DNA of 64,000 nt from Streptomyces bacillaris (GCF_003268675.1 NZ_CP029378.1:4216001-4280000), one strand, 5' to 3'. Counted from the first letter of the stretch, positions 16,602 to 25,677 are shown. Translations and numbers: made by a program. The notes: generated from the letters alone by a model not told the origin.

Positions 16602-16820
16602 TTACCTCGACTCGGCGCGACGGGGCCACGCAGAATCAGTTCGTGCAGCCAAAAGGCTTACTATCACCAAGAGCGACTCGATGTTTTCCGCAGGTGTGCC
16701 GTGCAGGACAAGGAGCACGATCACCACCAACGCCAGGTCCGATACGAGTCGACCACGCCCGACGGGACCACTAGGTACGCACCTACACCGCTCGGGCCCA
16801 CCATCAGCCTCAGTACCCAC
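16602..16820 (-). CDS. Small membrane protein
   Basis: A 72-residue product if translation begins at GTG 16820, which has an excellent AAGGAGGG five bases upstream. A hydrophobic core (LVSDLALVVIVLLVLHG, then ESLLVIVSLLAA) predicts two short membrane helices or a hairpin. It ends 8 bases before the HTH gene, so the two are probably co-transcribed. Such small proteins beside HTH genes can be accessory transfer, holin-like or effector peptides, but nothing specific is recognisable. The frame is open further upstream without a ribosome site. Confidence 0.5.
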   Translation of the reverse strand: MGTEADGGPERCRCVPSGPVGRGRLVSDLALVVIVLLVLHGTPAENIESLLVIVSLLAARTDSAWPRRAESR

Positions 16821-17203
16821 AAGACCCTCCTTAGCTCTGGCAGCAGGTCGGAGTCGCGATACCGCTGCTGTGCATGCAGCATGCGGTGGTGTCGACCTCC
16901 AACGCGAGCACGTCAGACGGTTCTTGCAGCGAGTTACGTATACCTGTACTGCAAAAACCTGACTTCTCATGAGACCTCTCACCTGGGAAGATCTCGATTG
17001 TTCTTGCAGTTCCATACGAGTTCTTCCGTGGGCGACGGCCCGCACCGCACGACGTCGGATCCGGGTGACGGCATCTGCCTGCACTGGTCATGACCTACAG
17101 CAACAGCAGGACGCAGCAGCCTGTCAACAGTGGCCGGTGACCGCCCTCCCTGTGGCGCTCAGAGATCATTGTTGCGCGACGGCACTTTCGACTTACCACG
17201 TGT
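16821..17203. other. Intergenic stretch with no supported gene
   Basis: 383 bases of moderate GC. Reading frames are short and of poor composition. The promoter of the minus-strand small protein/HTH pair should lie at its left side. I see no repeat or RNA gene. Confidence 0.5.
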
Positions 17204-18295
17204 TTACTGGCGATCCAACCATTCTGTTAGGTCTTTGAGTCTGGTTACTACTTCGGTTTGCATCCACCGCGGCAGGTGGGCGGCGTGCAGAACATGGGAC
17301 GCGTAGCGTTCGGTAACGACAATGTCGCAGTACGGCACCGCGATGCTTAGCGCATCAATATCGAAGATGTCGTTCGACTCCCATGACTTCTCCCGGTTGC
17401 GATGTGCCGCGGTCGTGAGGGTCGTATGGATTTCGGCGCTTGGCATGCAGTCCGCAAAGGCCCTGATTGACTCTCTGCCCGTGACTACTTCAGCAAGTTC
17501 CTTGCCCCGGTCAAGGAGTGCCTGGGTGAGCATGTCGATGACTTCGAGAGACATGTACCGGGCCTGTACTACGTCGCGCAGACGGTTCCAATACTTTGGA
17601 TGATCGTCGAGGCGTTTAGCTAGCTGCCGTTCCGATTCCGCTCGGTTTTCCGCACTTCTCCTAGCGGCTGTAGGGTCCCACCCATTTGCCTTTAGGTCTG
17701 GCACCTCGGCGTCGGTGGGCCCTCGCAGCATGGAGCGCTCAAGCTGCTCACGGGCATTCGCGAGCATCAGATCAAAAGCGACTGGCCCATCTGGCGAGGC
17801 GGCGCGAGCCTCGTCGGTGACATCACCGGAAGCTGAACGGATAGACAAGCCGCCCCGCATACCCATGGCATGACCGATGCCGTGCCCCAGCAGATCGATA
17901 TCTGCAAGATGCGGCGAAGTGATGTCGAGTGCACGGTCCAGTGCTGCCTCAACCTCCAGCCGCATGATGTGCGTCCTAGAGAGCAAGGTGGTGAAGCCCG
18001 AGATCTTTTCCATCACATCACCGATGTCTGCTCGCTGGCGGGGATCCCGGATCCCCGCCATTTCCATGTAGTGAGTCAGAGACAAGGGGAAGAGGTACAG
18101 CCCGGAACTGGCAGCAGCTCGCACCGCAGTGAGCGCCGGCTGGTAGGCATCCCCGTCTCGGTGTCCCGTAGCGGCCTTGGCCAGGCTGATCCAATGGTTG
18201 AGATCCAGGTAGACGAGGCGCTGTCCCGTCCGGGGTCGAACTAGGTGACCGGGCCAGGCGTACATAGGGGGCTGCCGTGGTGCCATGGAGATCAT
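17204..18295 (-). CDS. PIN-like domain protein (predicted nuclease)
   Basis: A 363-residue protein. VYLDLNHWISLAKAATG near the N-terminus carries the first acidic residue of a PIN-like fold. The C-terminal FDIDALSIAVPYCDIVVTER supplies the later Asp residues, the usual PIN arrangement of dispersed acids binding metal. Between them are helical insertions. It is probably a metal-dependent ribonuclease. ATG 18295 (MISMAPRQPP) was chosen; 18286 is also possible. It is divergent from the P-loop ATPase gene at 18739, with a hairpin between. Composition is less GC-rich than in core genes, which suggests transfer. Confidence 0.65.
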   Translation of the reverse strand: MISMAPRQPPMYAWPGHLVRPRTGQRLVYLDLNHWISLAKAATGHRDGDAYQPALTAVRAAASSGLYLFPLSLTHYMEMAGIRDPRQRADIGDVMEKISGFTTLLSRTHIMRLEVEAALDRALDITSPHLADIDLLGHGIGHAMGMRGGLSIRSASGDVTDEARAASPDGPVAFDLMLANAREQLERSMLRGPTDAEVPDLKANGWDPTAARRSAENRAESERQLAKRLDDHPKYWNRLRDVVQARYMSLEVIDMLTQALLDRGKELAEVVTGRESIRAFADCMPSAEIHTTLTTAAHRNREKSWESNDIFDIDALSIAVPYCDIVVTERYASHVLHAAHLPRWMQTEVVTRLKDLTEWLDRQ

Positions 18296-18738
18296 TCTGC
18301 CAACCCCAGGGCTCTGGAACCTCCGAATATGGGGGGCCTCTCCTCGGTGCGCGACGTAGGACGCCGCCGTTCGCGGCTCACACGCTCCTCCCACACGGTC
18401 CGTGAGGGCCGCTGTGGGGCCCGGACAGAGGATGCCACACCCGGATGGGCCTTAGCAGCCTCTGTCGTTGAACGCTGTTCACCACACCCATTAACACGGT
18501 TCTGGCGTGGCTAGTGCCGCTCCGTAGCTCTAGCCACGCCTGTCAGTCAGGTTCCTACCGGTCGCACTGAGGGATCGCGGGACGCGATCGCATGCTTCGT
18601 TCCTGATCAGCGCGCTGCGCGGGGCAGTGAACGCAGTCATCGAGCGCGCGAGCTTCCACGAATGGGCCCCAGATGCCAGTGTTGCTCGCTACCCTGCTTA
18701 CCTCATGAGTGCCACCAACTACGCCAGCGGGGGAATGA
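18296..18738. other. Divergent promoter region with hairpin
   Basis: A non-coding stretch between the divergent PIN-like and ATPase genes. A perfect inverted repeat ggcgtggctag (18504-18514 with 18530-18540) has a 15-base loop. It could be an insulator, a terminator or a regulatory RNA structure. Promoters for both genes must lie here. Confidence 0.5.
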
Positions 18739-20211
18739 GTGCTCAGCATCTCTGAAGTCGAAAACTTTGGCGCTATCGACGCTGATGCGGATGATCTTCT
18801 TCGAGAGTGTTTTCAGGATCACCCAGCCTATGTCGCGGCTAAGAAGCAGAAAAAATTCCTGATCCTTGGCAGGAAAGGATCAGGCAAAACTGCCATCTTT
18901 AAAAGAATTCTTACGGAGCGTCACCCGAACGAGTTCTCCTATGGCCACTCCTTCGATGATTACCCCTGGCAGCATCACGACCTGCAAGCCCAAGTAGGAG
19001 TTCCTGAGGAGAGGCGTTACTTTCACAGTTGGAAATACTTGACCTTGATCGGTTTGGCCAAGGTGCTCCTGAATTCAGATCAAAGTCAGCCGTGGAGCGA
19101 TGATTCTTTCGAATCGGTGCAAGCGCTTGAGGATTTTGTTGTTGATTCCTATGGGTCGCGCGACCCGGACGTTAGGCAGCTCTTTAGTCCAGAGAAGGAG
19201 TTGCGGCTGAAGAGTGTCCTAAAGGTCCCGTTCTTCGAGTTGTCGGGTGAGCGTGTTCGAGTTAGGGAATTGCCCCCGCATATTCAGGAAGTGAATCGAG
19301 CAATTCAAGAGCACGTTTTGCGCGCCTTGAATCCGAATAATTCGTATTACATCTGTTTCGACCAGCTCGACCTTGGCTTTGTGAAGTCCCAGGAGTCTTA
19401 CTCGCAGCGACTGGTTGGTCTCATCCTTGCTGCCCGCGATCTCTTTTTGGCCGCCCGGGAGCGTGGCAAGAAGCTCAATGTTGTCGTGTTTCTGCGCGAC
19501 GACATTTACCAAGATCTGCAATTCGAGGATAAGAATAAGATCACGGAAAACTTCACCAGCCTGGTCCAGTGGAACGAATCTGGTTCCGGGCTGACGCTGA
19601 AGAAGTTGATGGAGAGTCGGTTTACCAACGTACTTGGCAGCGGCGGGGATCCCGTGATCCCCTGGGAGGACGTGTTCGATGAGACTCGGGAAATGCCGAG
19701 TCGGCAGACAAAATACAAACACATTTGCGATCGAACGTTTTTGCGGCCTAGGGATGTGATTAAGTTTTGCAATGAAGTTCTGGAGCAGTATAAGTCACCT
19801 CTTTTTGCGGCGAGAGGGCAGTTCGACAACGAGGCGGTTCATGAAGCCAGGTCGGGTTATTCTGACTATCTGCTGAATGAATTGGACGACGAAATCGCCA
19901 AACATGTTCCGCAGTATAAGGAGTACCTGGAAGTTGTGAAAGAATTGGGCGCTATGCAGTTCTCTCTAGTCGACTTCAGTGCTGCTTGGTCACGGCGCTC
20001 GACTTTGACTGATATTTCGGCAAAGGTTGGACTTTCTCAGTTGTTCGAATTCTCGGTTGTTGGGTACTTGAAGCCGGGAGGGCGCGGGGGTGGCTCTGAG
20101 TATGTATGGAGGTATAGGGATCCGCGTGCTCGCTTTAATGCGACATCTGAAGTGTTCCGGATCCACGCAGGCTTTAAGGAAGCGCTAGATTTGACTCGTC
20201 AGAGCGCTTAG
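18739..20211 (+). CDS. P-loop ATPase, Sll1717-like
   Basis: A 490-residue ATPase. Walker A is GRKGSGKT (44-51), Walker B is YYICFDQLD (about 206-214), and LNVVVFLRDDIYQDL resembles a sensor region. The C-terminal part is winged-helix-like (FSAAWSRRSTLTDISAKVG). It resembles the Sll1717 family of P-loop ATPases, often found in genomic islands; the role is unknown and defence is plausible. The gene is clearly AT-richer than its neighbours and uses codons rare in Streptomyces (TTT, AAA, GAA), a strong sign of recent transfer. GTG 18739 follows GGGGGA. Confidence 0.75.
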   Translation: MLSISEVENFGAIDADADDLLRECFQDHPAYVAAKKQKKFLILGRKGSGKTAIFKRILTERHPNEFSYGHSFDDYPWQHHDLQAQVGVPEERRYFHSWKYLTLIGLAKVLLNSDQSQPWSDDSFESVQALEDFVVDSYGSRDPDVRQLFSPEKELRLKSVLKVPFFELSGERVRVRELPPHIQEVNRAIQEHVLRALNPNNSYYICFDQLDLGFVKSQESYSQRLVGLILAARDLFLAARERGKKLNVVVFLRDDIYQDLQFEDKNKITENFTSLVQWNESGSGLTLKKLMESRFTNVLGSGGDPVIPWEDVFDETREMPSRQTKYKHICDRTFLRPRDVIKFCNEVLEQYKSPLFAARGQFDNEAVHEARSGYSDYLLNELDDEIAKHVPQYKEYLEVVKELGAMQFSLVDFSAAWSRRSTLTDISAKVGLSQLFEFSVVGYLKPGGRGGGSEYVWRYRDPRARFNATSEVFRIHAGFKEALDLTRQSA

Positions 20212-20564
20212 AGGCTACTCGCCTCCAGGCGGTCGGCGGAGCGGCTTTGGTCGGTGTCCTGCACGGTTTGGGGATGAGCATGATCAGGGGGCCGTACGCT
20301 GGCCGGCAAATCGGGTCGGCTGTGACCCTGCCCGGAATTTGAACAAGTGGCCCCCTGGTCTTCTTCGGCGCGGAACCCTAACCGGGGAGGTGGCTAAAGC
20401 CGTGGAGCCGACCGCTCCAGCCACAGCGGCATTCTTCCCCATCATGGTGCTCGCCCCAGCCGCGCGACCGGCGTAGGAGGAGAGCGCGCGGCGAGCGGAC
20501 GAGCCGCCCTGATGAAGAAGGGAAAGTTCTATCCCGCTGGGAGCTGCCTGCCGCAGCTTGTATG

Positions 20565-20617
20565 CCGGACGTGGCCGTCGACCGCGCTCATCTGAAGCGA
20601 TCGACGGCCACGTCCGG
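20565..20617 (-). terminator. Terminator of the six-gene minus-strand operon
   Basis: Perfect 17-base arms (ccggacgtggccgtcga, 20565-20581 with 20601-20617), just past the MazG-like stop at 20624. The preceding stretch 20212-20564 holds no supported gene. Confidence 0.7.
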
Positions 20618-20623
20618 AGGCCG

Positions 20624-20953
20624 TCAGGCCGCCGCAGCGGCCTCGCGGCCCCTGCGGGTGCGGCGGTGGAGGATCTCCTCGAAGGTGGCGCGGGCACCCG
20701 TGGGATCGATGTAGTGCATGGCCAGGAGGGCGGCGATGACGGCGCCGACCAGGTCGTTCTGGACCTCGGACCAGGTGTGGTCGTCGCCGCAGGTGGTGAG
20801 GCCCTTCAGACCGTGGAGGGCGTGCATGGCCTCGCCGGCTTCCTCGGCGACCTTGCCGACCTGGAGGGCTTTGAGCTCCTCGTCGGGGAGGTGGGCGCCT
20901 GCCGCTCGGCAGACGGCGGAGAGCTTCTCGATGTTGTCCCACAGGGTGTCCAC
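20624..20953 (-). CDS. MazG-like nucleotide pyrophosphohydrolase
   Basis: A 109-residue all-helical protein. The motif KVAEEAGEAMHAL (34-46) is the metal-binding EExxE of the MazG-like NTP pyrophosphatase fold, followed by EVQNDLVGAVIAALLA with a second acidic position. Such enzymes hydrolyse (d)NTPs or related nucleotides to monophosphates; the substrate here is not known. GTG 20953 has GGAGGT upstream; the longer frame is a shadow of the dehydrogenase gene. It is the last gene of the operon, 26 bases after UDP-glucose dehydrogenase and just before the terminator. The pairing suggests linked nucleotide turnover. Confidence 0.8.
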   Translation of the reverse strand: MDTLWDNIEKLSAVCRAAGAHLPDEELKALQVGKVAEEAGEAMHALHGLKGLTTCGDDHTWSEVQNDLVGAVIAALLAMHYIDPTGARATFEEILHRRTRRGREAAAAA

Positions 20954-20979
20954 GTCGGACCTCCGATCGATGGGTTCGG

Positions 20980-22302
20980 CTATTCCTGTGCGGGTCGTCC
21001 GAGCTGGCGTACGGTCCATCCGGCCATGCGCCAGGCGTCGGCGTCGATGAGGTTGCGGAGGTCGACGAGGACCTGGTCCGCGACCAGTGGGGCGAGGGCC
21101 TTGGGGTCGGCCTCGCGGAAGTGGGGCCATTCAGTGGCCAGGACGATCAGCTCGGCCGCCTCGACGGAGTCTTCGAGGGTTTCGCAGTAGTCGAGTTCGG
21201 GGTGGCGGCGCAGTGCTGTGGGCACGGCGTGCGGGTCGTGGACGGTGACGGTCGCGCCGCGCTGGTGCATGAGCGCGGCGATCGCCAGAGCAGGGGATTC
21301 GCGGACGTCGTCGGTACCGGCCTTGAAGGAAGCGCCCCAGACGGTGATGCGTACGCCGTCGACGGGTCGGCCGAGCGTCTGCTCGATGAGCCTCAGCGCG
21401 GCGACGGGTCGGGACTCGTTGACCTGCTCCGCCGCGCGCAGCATGGTCGCTGCCTCGGTAGCGCCCAGGGTGTGGGCGGAGGCGGTGAAGGCTCGGACGT
21501 CCTTCGGGAGGCAGCCGCCGCCGTAGCCAGGGCCCGCGTTGAGCCCGCCACGGCCGATGCGGGGGTCCAGGCCGATGGCCTCGGTTAGCTGCTGGACATC
21601 GGCTCCGGCGGCGATACACATGTCGGCGACGCCGTTGATGAACGAGATCTTCATGCCGAGGTAGGCGTTGGCGGCACCCTTGATGAGTTCGGCCGTGGCG
21701 GGATCGGTCACGAACAGCGGGATGCCGTTCGCCAGGAGGGGTGCGTAGACCTGGCGTACCGCGTCCTCGGCGCGGGCCGAGGGGACGCCAACGACGATGC
21801 GGTCGGGGCGCAGGGTGTCGTCGATGGCGTGGCCCTCGCGCAGGAACTCGGGGTTCCAGACGACCTCAACGTCCTCACCGGCCGGAGAGAGCCGGGTGAG
21901 GAGAGCACCGAGGTCGCGGGAGGTGCCGACGGTGACCGTGGACTTGCCGATGACGACCGTGGGGCGGGTCAGGTGCGGGGCGAGGGCGCGGGCGGCGCCG
22001 AAGACCTGTCCGGTGTCGTAGCTCCGCCCGTCCGCGTCGATCGGCGTGCCCACGGCCAGGAAGTGGATGTCGGCGAACTCGGCCGCCTCTGCGAGGCTGG
22101 TGGTGAACCGCAGGCGTCCGGTGGCGGTGTGGGTGCTGAGGAGTTCGGGCAGGCCGTCCTCGTAGATGGGGCACTCGCCGGCGTTGAGGCGGTCGATCTT
22201 CGCCTGGTCCAGGTCCACGCCGATGACCTCGTGGCCGATCTCGGCCATGGCAGCGGCGTGGGGGATGCCCAGGTGACCACAGCCGATGACGGATACGCGC
22301 AT
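20980..22302 (-). CDS. UDP-glucose/GDP-mannose dehydrogenase family protein
   Basis: A 440-residue enzyme that oxidises a nucleotide sugar to its uronic acid with two NAD+. The N-terminal Rossmann fold begins MRVSVIGCGHLG. NPEFLREG (150-157), KGAANAYLGMKISFIN and catalytic Cys264 in GYGGGCLPKD are present, and the C-terminal domain has FKAGTDDVRESP. All key residues are in place and the length is normal. It sits between the SIR2-like and MazG-like genes in one operon inside element E, with no glycosyltransferases near, so capsule synthesis is unlikely. Use of NAD and UDP-sugars fits a nucleotide-based system; this is inference. Confidence 0.9.
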   Translation of the reverse strand: MRVSVIGCGHLGIPHAAAMAEIGHEVIGVDLDQAKIDRLNAGECPIYEDGLPELLSTHTATGRLRFTTSLAEAAEFADIHFLAVGTPIDADGRSYDTGQVFGAARALAPHLTRPTVVIGKSTVTVGTSRDLGALLTRLSPAGEDVEVVWNPEFLREGHAIDDTLRPDRIVVGVPSARAEDAVRQVYAPLLANGIPLFVTDPATAELIKGAANAYLGMKISFINGVADMCIAAGADVQQLTEAIGLDPRIGRGGLNAGPGYGGGCLPKDVRAFTASAHTLGATEAATMLRAAEQVNESRPVAALRLIEQTLGRPVDGVRITVWGASFKAGTDDVRESPALAIAALMHQRGATVTVHDPHAVPTALRRHPELDYCETLEDSVEAAELIVLATEWPHFREADPKALAPLVADQVLVDLRNLIDADAWRMAGWTVRQLGRPAQE

Positions 22303-22409
22303 GGGTCGACGCTCCTTTTCTTATCCCTCGCCCGCCCAGGGAAATCCGGGCCGGCCGGGTGCGTCACGCTAGCGCCAACACCCGGCGCGGCCCTCTTCGT
22401 GCAGGTGGA

Positions 22410-23684
22410 TCAACCAGCTTGCTGCTTGAGCAGGTTGACGAGGGCAGGCAGTGCCTCGGCGGCGGTTGCCCGGCACACCAGGTCGCCGTCCTGGGGGCCT
22501 TCCAGCGGGTACGGGATGAACTGGCCGTCGCTCCAGAAGCCCTCCGGGTCCAGGTAGACGACCTGCATGCCGCGAGCGCGGGCGCGTGCCTGGACCTTGC
22601 GTCGGTCGGCGTGCAGGCCGACGACGAGGAGGGCCTTGGCGCCGTCCACCCACTCGACGTCGGGTACGGCCTGGTCGTAGCGGCGCATGAAGCACTCGTC
22701 GAGCCCGGCGCGCGCCGCGAGCACGTCGAAGTTGTTGGTGATGACCGGGCCGACGAGGTGACCGGCGTCCTTCAGTTCCTTGAGCGCCCACATGGCCGGA
22801 GTCGGTTCGGCCAGGAAGCAGGCGCGGAACATCTCCACGAATTCCGCCGTCTTCTCCTCCGGCTCCGTCAGAACCTCGTGGAGGAGCGTGTCCGCTGTCG
22901 GGGAGAGGGTGAAGCGGTGTTCCCGAGGCTCGTGGCCCTGGCGGTCGGTGACCCGGTAGATCTCGTGGAGCCGGTGCAGGGGCGGGATACCCGCCTCGAC
23001 CGACGTACCGCATCCGATCTCCACCTGGAACGGCAGCAGATCCGCGAGGACGGACAGGTCTGGGACGCGGGTCGGCGTACCGGGGCGGTCCTTGCACCTG
23101 ATCCCGGTGGAGAGGACGTTCCACGGCAGCTGCCGGACAGCGGGCGGCGGTGCGTAGGACACCGAGGCGATCTGCACGTCCAGGCTCCGGTAGCCGACGG
23201 GGAGGGTACGGCCCGCCGCCACGTCCTGGGGGTGGGCGTCGTGCTCGGTGATCCGGCACTTCAGATCCCGGCGTGTCCATAAGAATCCGCCAGGAGCCTC
23301 CTTCCAGCCGCCGGTGGCGAGCGAGTCCCACAGGGCGTCGTGGTGCGCGTCGATCTCATCCGCTGGAGCGGTAGCGGAGTGGTAGAGGTACAGGTCGGTC
23401 AGGCCGATGGCCGGCGCGGCGGTGGTGGGGACCAGGCCGTACCGGTAGCGGTAGTGGATGATCCGCCGCCGGGCGTCGTCGGCGGCCGTCCAGCCGCTCT
23501 GTTCGGCCGTGGCCTTCTCCTGCGTACGACGCCAGATGCCTTCCTCGATGTAGCGGGGTCGGTCGGCGTCGCCGAAGTAGGTCTTCCAGAACTGCTGTTG
23601 GTCGGGGGCGAGCTGGTCGATGACGATGTACGGGATGTCCACGATCTCTCCCTGGAGAATCACGCCTGGATGTTCCGGGTGCAT
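22410..23684 (-). CDS. SIR2-like domain protein
   Basis: A 424-residue protein. The C-terminal half shows sirtuin-like motifs: GCGTSVEAGIPPLHRLHE (224-241, NAD loop), VITNNFDVLAARAGL (314-328, in place of QNID) and ALLVVGLHADRRKV (351-364), then VVYLDPEGF. The N-terminal 190 residues are of unknown fold. SIR2-like proteins either deacylate or destroy NAD; several are anti-phage effectors. The deacetylase His is not evident, so NAD binding or cleavage is more likely than deacetylation. ATG 23684 has GGAG eight bases upstream. It is in an operon with two small genes upstream and UGDH downstream. Confidence 0.7.
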   Translation of the reverse strand: MHPEHPGVILQGEIVDIPYIVIDQLAPDQQQFWKTYFGDADRPRYIEEGIWRRTQEKATAEQSGWTAADDARRRIIHYRYRYGLVPTTAAPAIGLTDLYLYHSATAPADEIDAHHDALWDSLATGGWKEAPGGFLWTRRDLKCRITEHDAHPQDVAAGRTLPVGYRSLDVQIASVSYAPPPAVRQLPWNVLSTGIRCKDRPGTPTRVPDLSVLADLLPFQVEIGCGTSVEAGIPPLHRLHEIYRVTDRQGHEPREHRFTLSPTADTLLHEVLTEPEEKTAEFVEMFRACFLAEPTPAMWALKELKDAGHLVGPVITNNFDVLAARAGLDECFMRRYDQAVPDVEWVDGAKALLVVGLHADRRKVQARARARGMQVVYLDPEGFWSDGQFIPYPLEGPQDGDLVCRATAAEALPALVNLLKQQAG

Positions 23685-23739
23685 GGCAGGCTCCGTTTGC
23701 CGGGAACGTGGGGTGAACGTCCCGGACAGCGGAGCGGAG

Positions 23740-23949
23740 TCAGTGGTCGGAGGGCGAGCTCGCGTCCGCCGAGACGGCGGCGGGCTGATGACCGAGGCCG
23801 TTGAGGAGCGGGGCGGCCTGCTCACGCAGTGCCCAGGCCGGTCCCACCAGGCCGGCGACGGCCAGAAGCGTGAGCGCGATGCCTCCGCCTTCGGAGCGTG
23901 CGGAGCGCGGCGCGGCCTTTCGGGCGTGGCGTCGCCGAGGCTCGGTCAC
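23740..23949 (-). CDS. Small single-pass membrane protein
   Basis: A 69-residue protein. A basic N-terminus (VTEPRRRHARKAAPRSARS) leads into one membrane helix (GIALTLLAVAGLVGPAWAL), followed by a short Ser/Ala-rich tail. The GTG start overlaps the stop of the upstream gene (GTGA), so it is translationally coupled. The sequence gives no hint of function; membrane anchoring of the operon products is a possible role. Confidence 0.6.
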   Translation of the reverse strand: MTEPRRRHARKAAPRSARSEGGGIALTLLAVAGLVGPAWALREQAAPLLNGLGHQPAAVSADASSPSDH

Positions 23950-24392
23950 GGGGTGTTGCCGATGGCGCGTTCGTGTACGTCGACGAGGCGGCTGATCTGC
24001 TGGTGCAGCCACTCCACCTCGGCAGAGGTGAGGATGAGCGCGCCATCGAGGGTCGAGCCGTCATCCAAGTGGAACTCGATGGGAACCGATCCCTGCCTGG
24101 CCCGCGCGTCGTAGACCGCGTCCCGTCCGGCCGAGAGCGTGGCGTGGGTGGCCCTCACCGGCACGGGACGGAGCGTCGATCCGTCGGCGGGCGCGGACCA
24201 GGGGGCCCCGCCACCAGGCGGACGCAGGTGGAACGTCGTCGCAGAGCCCTCACCAGGGAGAGCGACTACGACACCCACACGGCCATCGCGAGCGCTGTCC
24301 GTGGCGAGGTCGCCGAGCAGTGGACGGAAAGGTGCCGCCGTGCCTAACTCGGTTCCCTGCGAAGGAAGATGAGAAGAACGTCGTCGCGTCAT
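23946..24392 (-). CDS. Hypothetical protein of the XRE-SIR2 operon
   Basis: A 148-residue soluble-looking protein. Its centre and C-terminus contain PIEFHLDDGSTLDGALILTS, a beta-rich motif, then a helix (EVEWLHQQISRLVDVHERAI). The N-terminal part is low in complexity. I do not recognise the family. It lies 55 bases after the XRE regulator stop and overlaps the small membrane protein gene. ATG 24392 has no strong ribosome site, so a later start is possible. Confidence 0.55.
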   Translation of the reverse strand: MTRRRSSHLPSQGTELGTAAPFRPLLGDLATDSARDGRVGVVVALPGEGSATTFHLRPPGGGAPWSAPADGSTLRPVPVRATHATLSAGRDAVYDARARQGSVPIEFHLDDGSTLDGALILTSAEVEWLHQQISRLVDVHERAIGNTP

Positions 24393-24447
24393 GCCCCGAA
24401 GTTAGGGACAGGACGAGCCTCGAATATGAGCCGGAGGAATACGACCC

Positions 24448-25677
24448 CTATCCGTCCAGGTGAAAGCGGTCGGACATGTGCCGCAGCTTCTCCCTCGTGG
24501 CTGCTCGTTCCGCGTAGACGATGCTGCGAAGCGTTGAACGGGCGATGGGATGGTTCCGCACGAGCTGCGGCGCGATCCGCTCAGCCGTCTCCAGCTCGGT
24601 GAGGGCCTTTGCCCGGTTTCCATCCCACAGCCAGGCCCGCGCCACGTCCATGTGGTGGTGTCCCTGACGGGAGTTGGGCAGTGAACCGATCAAGCTCGGG
24701 CTGGTGCGGCGGTTTATCTCTAGCGCCTTGCCCTGCTTGCCCATTTCCAGGGCCACGCTGATCGCGTGGATCTGCACGTTCCCGGCGGAGAACGTCAGCG
24801 AATGCCGGTCGTACACCGGTGTGCCGACGTACGCGTCCATGCGTTCCGCCGCGTCCTTCGCGTGTCCGATCCGGTCCTCCGCTTCCGATGGGCGGTTGGA
24901 CCGAGCAGCGGAGATGGCTGCTCGAAGCTGAAGCGTGCCCCAAGCCCGTACGGCCAGCGGATCACCGTGCTCGTACGGCTGTTGCACTGAGGCGATCGCC
25001 TTGTCCGAGAGGGTCAGAGCGTCGGCCCAGTCAGCCGTCGCCCACATGTCCCAGACGCGCATCCAGTCGGCGACGGCAGGCAGCACCGGGTCTCCCGACA
25101 ACCTGGCAGACCACGCGGCCCGTTCGCACGCCATGGCCACCAGCTCCGGGTGCCCGAGGGCGTGCGCGGCGGTGTGCGCGAACTTGCAGCACACGGCGTA
25201 AATGGCGTACGCCTCTTCCCGCTCGTGCCCGTCCGAGTCCTCCGCCAGGGCGCGCGCTTCCCGGAACAGGTCCGGGAGAACTCGGAGAATCGCGACGTTG
25301 GAGGCGGTGTCCCGCAGGCGGTGCAGCCGGGTCACCTCACGCCATAGCTGTGACGCCGGTCGGGGATCCCCGTCGAAGACGGGAACGAGGTCGTAGCGAC
25401 GCAGCTCGCGCAGAATCGACGAGGCGGCGATATGCCACTGGCTGTCGTCGGGGGAGCTGCTGTACGGGCGTCCGATCAGGTCGTTCGGATGGACGTGCAG
25501 CTCTGCGGCCACCTGGTTGAGCAGGCCGACCCGGTCCAGCTCGATCAGGCCACGCTCCATCTTCGACACCCAGCCCTGGGACTTCCCGAGGGCCGTCGCC
25601 AGGTCGGCCTGCGGCATGCCCAGTCGCAGCCGCGCCCTGCGAGCGCGCTTGCCGATCTCCTCGGCTTCTTCCAGCAT
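24448..25677 (-). CDS. XRE-family regulator with TPR-like C-terminus
   Basis: A 409-residue regulator. The N-terminal helix-turn-helix is clear (KRARRARLRLGMPQADLATA, LGKSQGWVSKMERG). The remaining 300 residues form helical repeats of TPR type, as in actinobacterial regulators that respond to small molecules or peptides. I chose ATG 25677, which has GGGAGGTG upstream; the frame extends to 25758 through a duplicated promoter segment. It heads the minus-strand operon with SIR2-like, UGDH and MazG-like genes and is divergent from the oxidoreductase at 25978. It probably controls both directions. Confidence 0.85.
   Translation of the reverse strand: MLEEAEEIGKRARRARLRLGMPQADLATALGKSQGWVSKMERGLIELDRVGLLNQVAAELHVHPNDLIGRPYSSSPDDSQWHIAASSILRELRRYDLVPVFDGDPRPASQLWREVTRLHRLRDTASNVAILRVLPDLFREARALAEDSDGHEREEAYAIYAVCCKFAHTAAHALGHPELVAMACERAAWSARLSGDPVLPAVADWMRVWDMWATADWADALTLSDKAIASVQQPYEHGDPLAVRAWGTLQLRAAISAARSNRPSEAEDRIGHAKDAAERMDAYVGTPVYDRHSLTFSAGNVQIHAISVALEMGKQGKALEINRRTSPSLIGSLPNSRQGHHHMDVARAWLWDGNRAKALTELETAERIAPQLVRNHPIARSTLRSIVYAERAATREKLRHMSDRFHLDG

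Noticed and set aside
20980..22302. Capsule or antibiotic sugar gene cluster around the UDP-glucose dehydrogenase
   Set aside because: No glycosyltransferase, polymerase or sugar-modifying gene is adjacent; the neighbours are SIR2-like and MazG-like genes within a mobile element.
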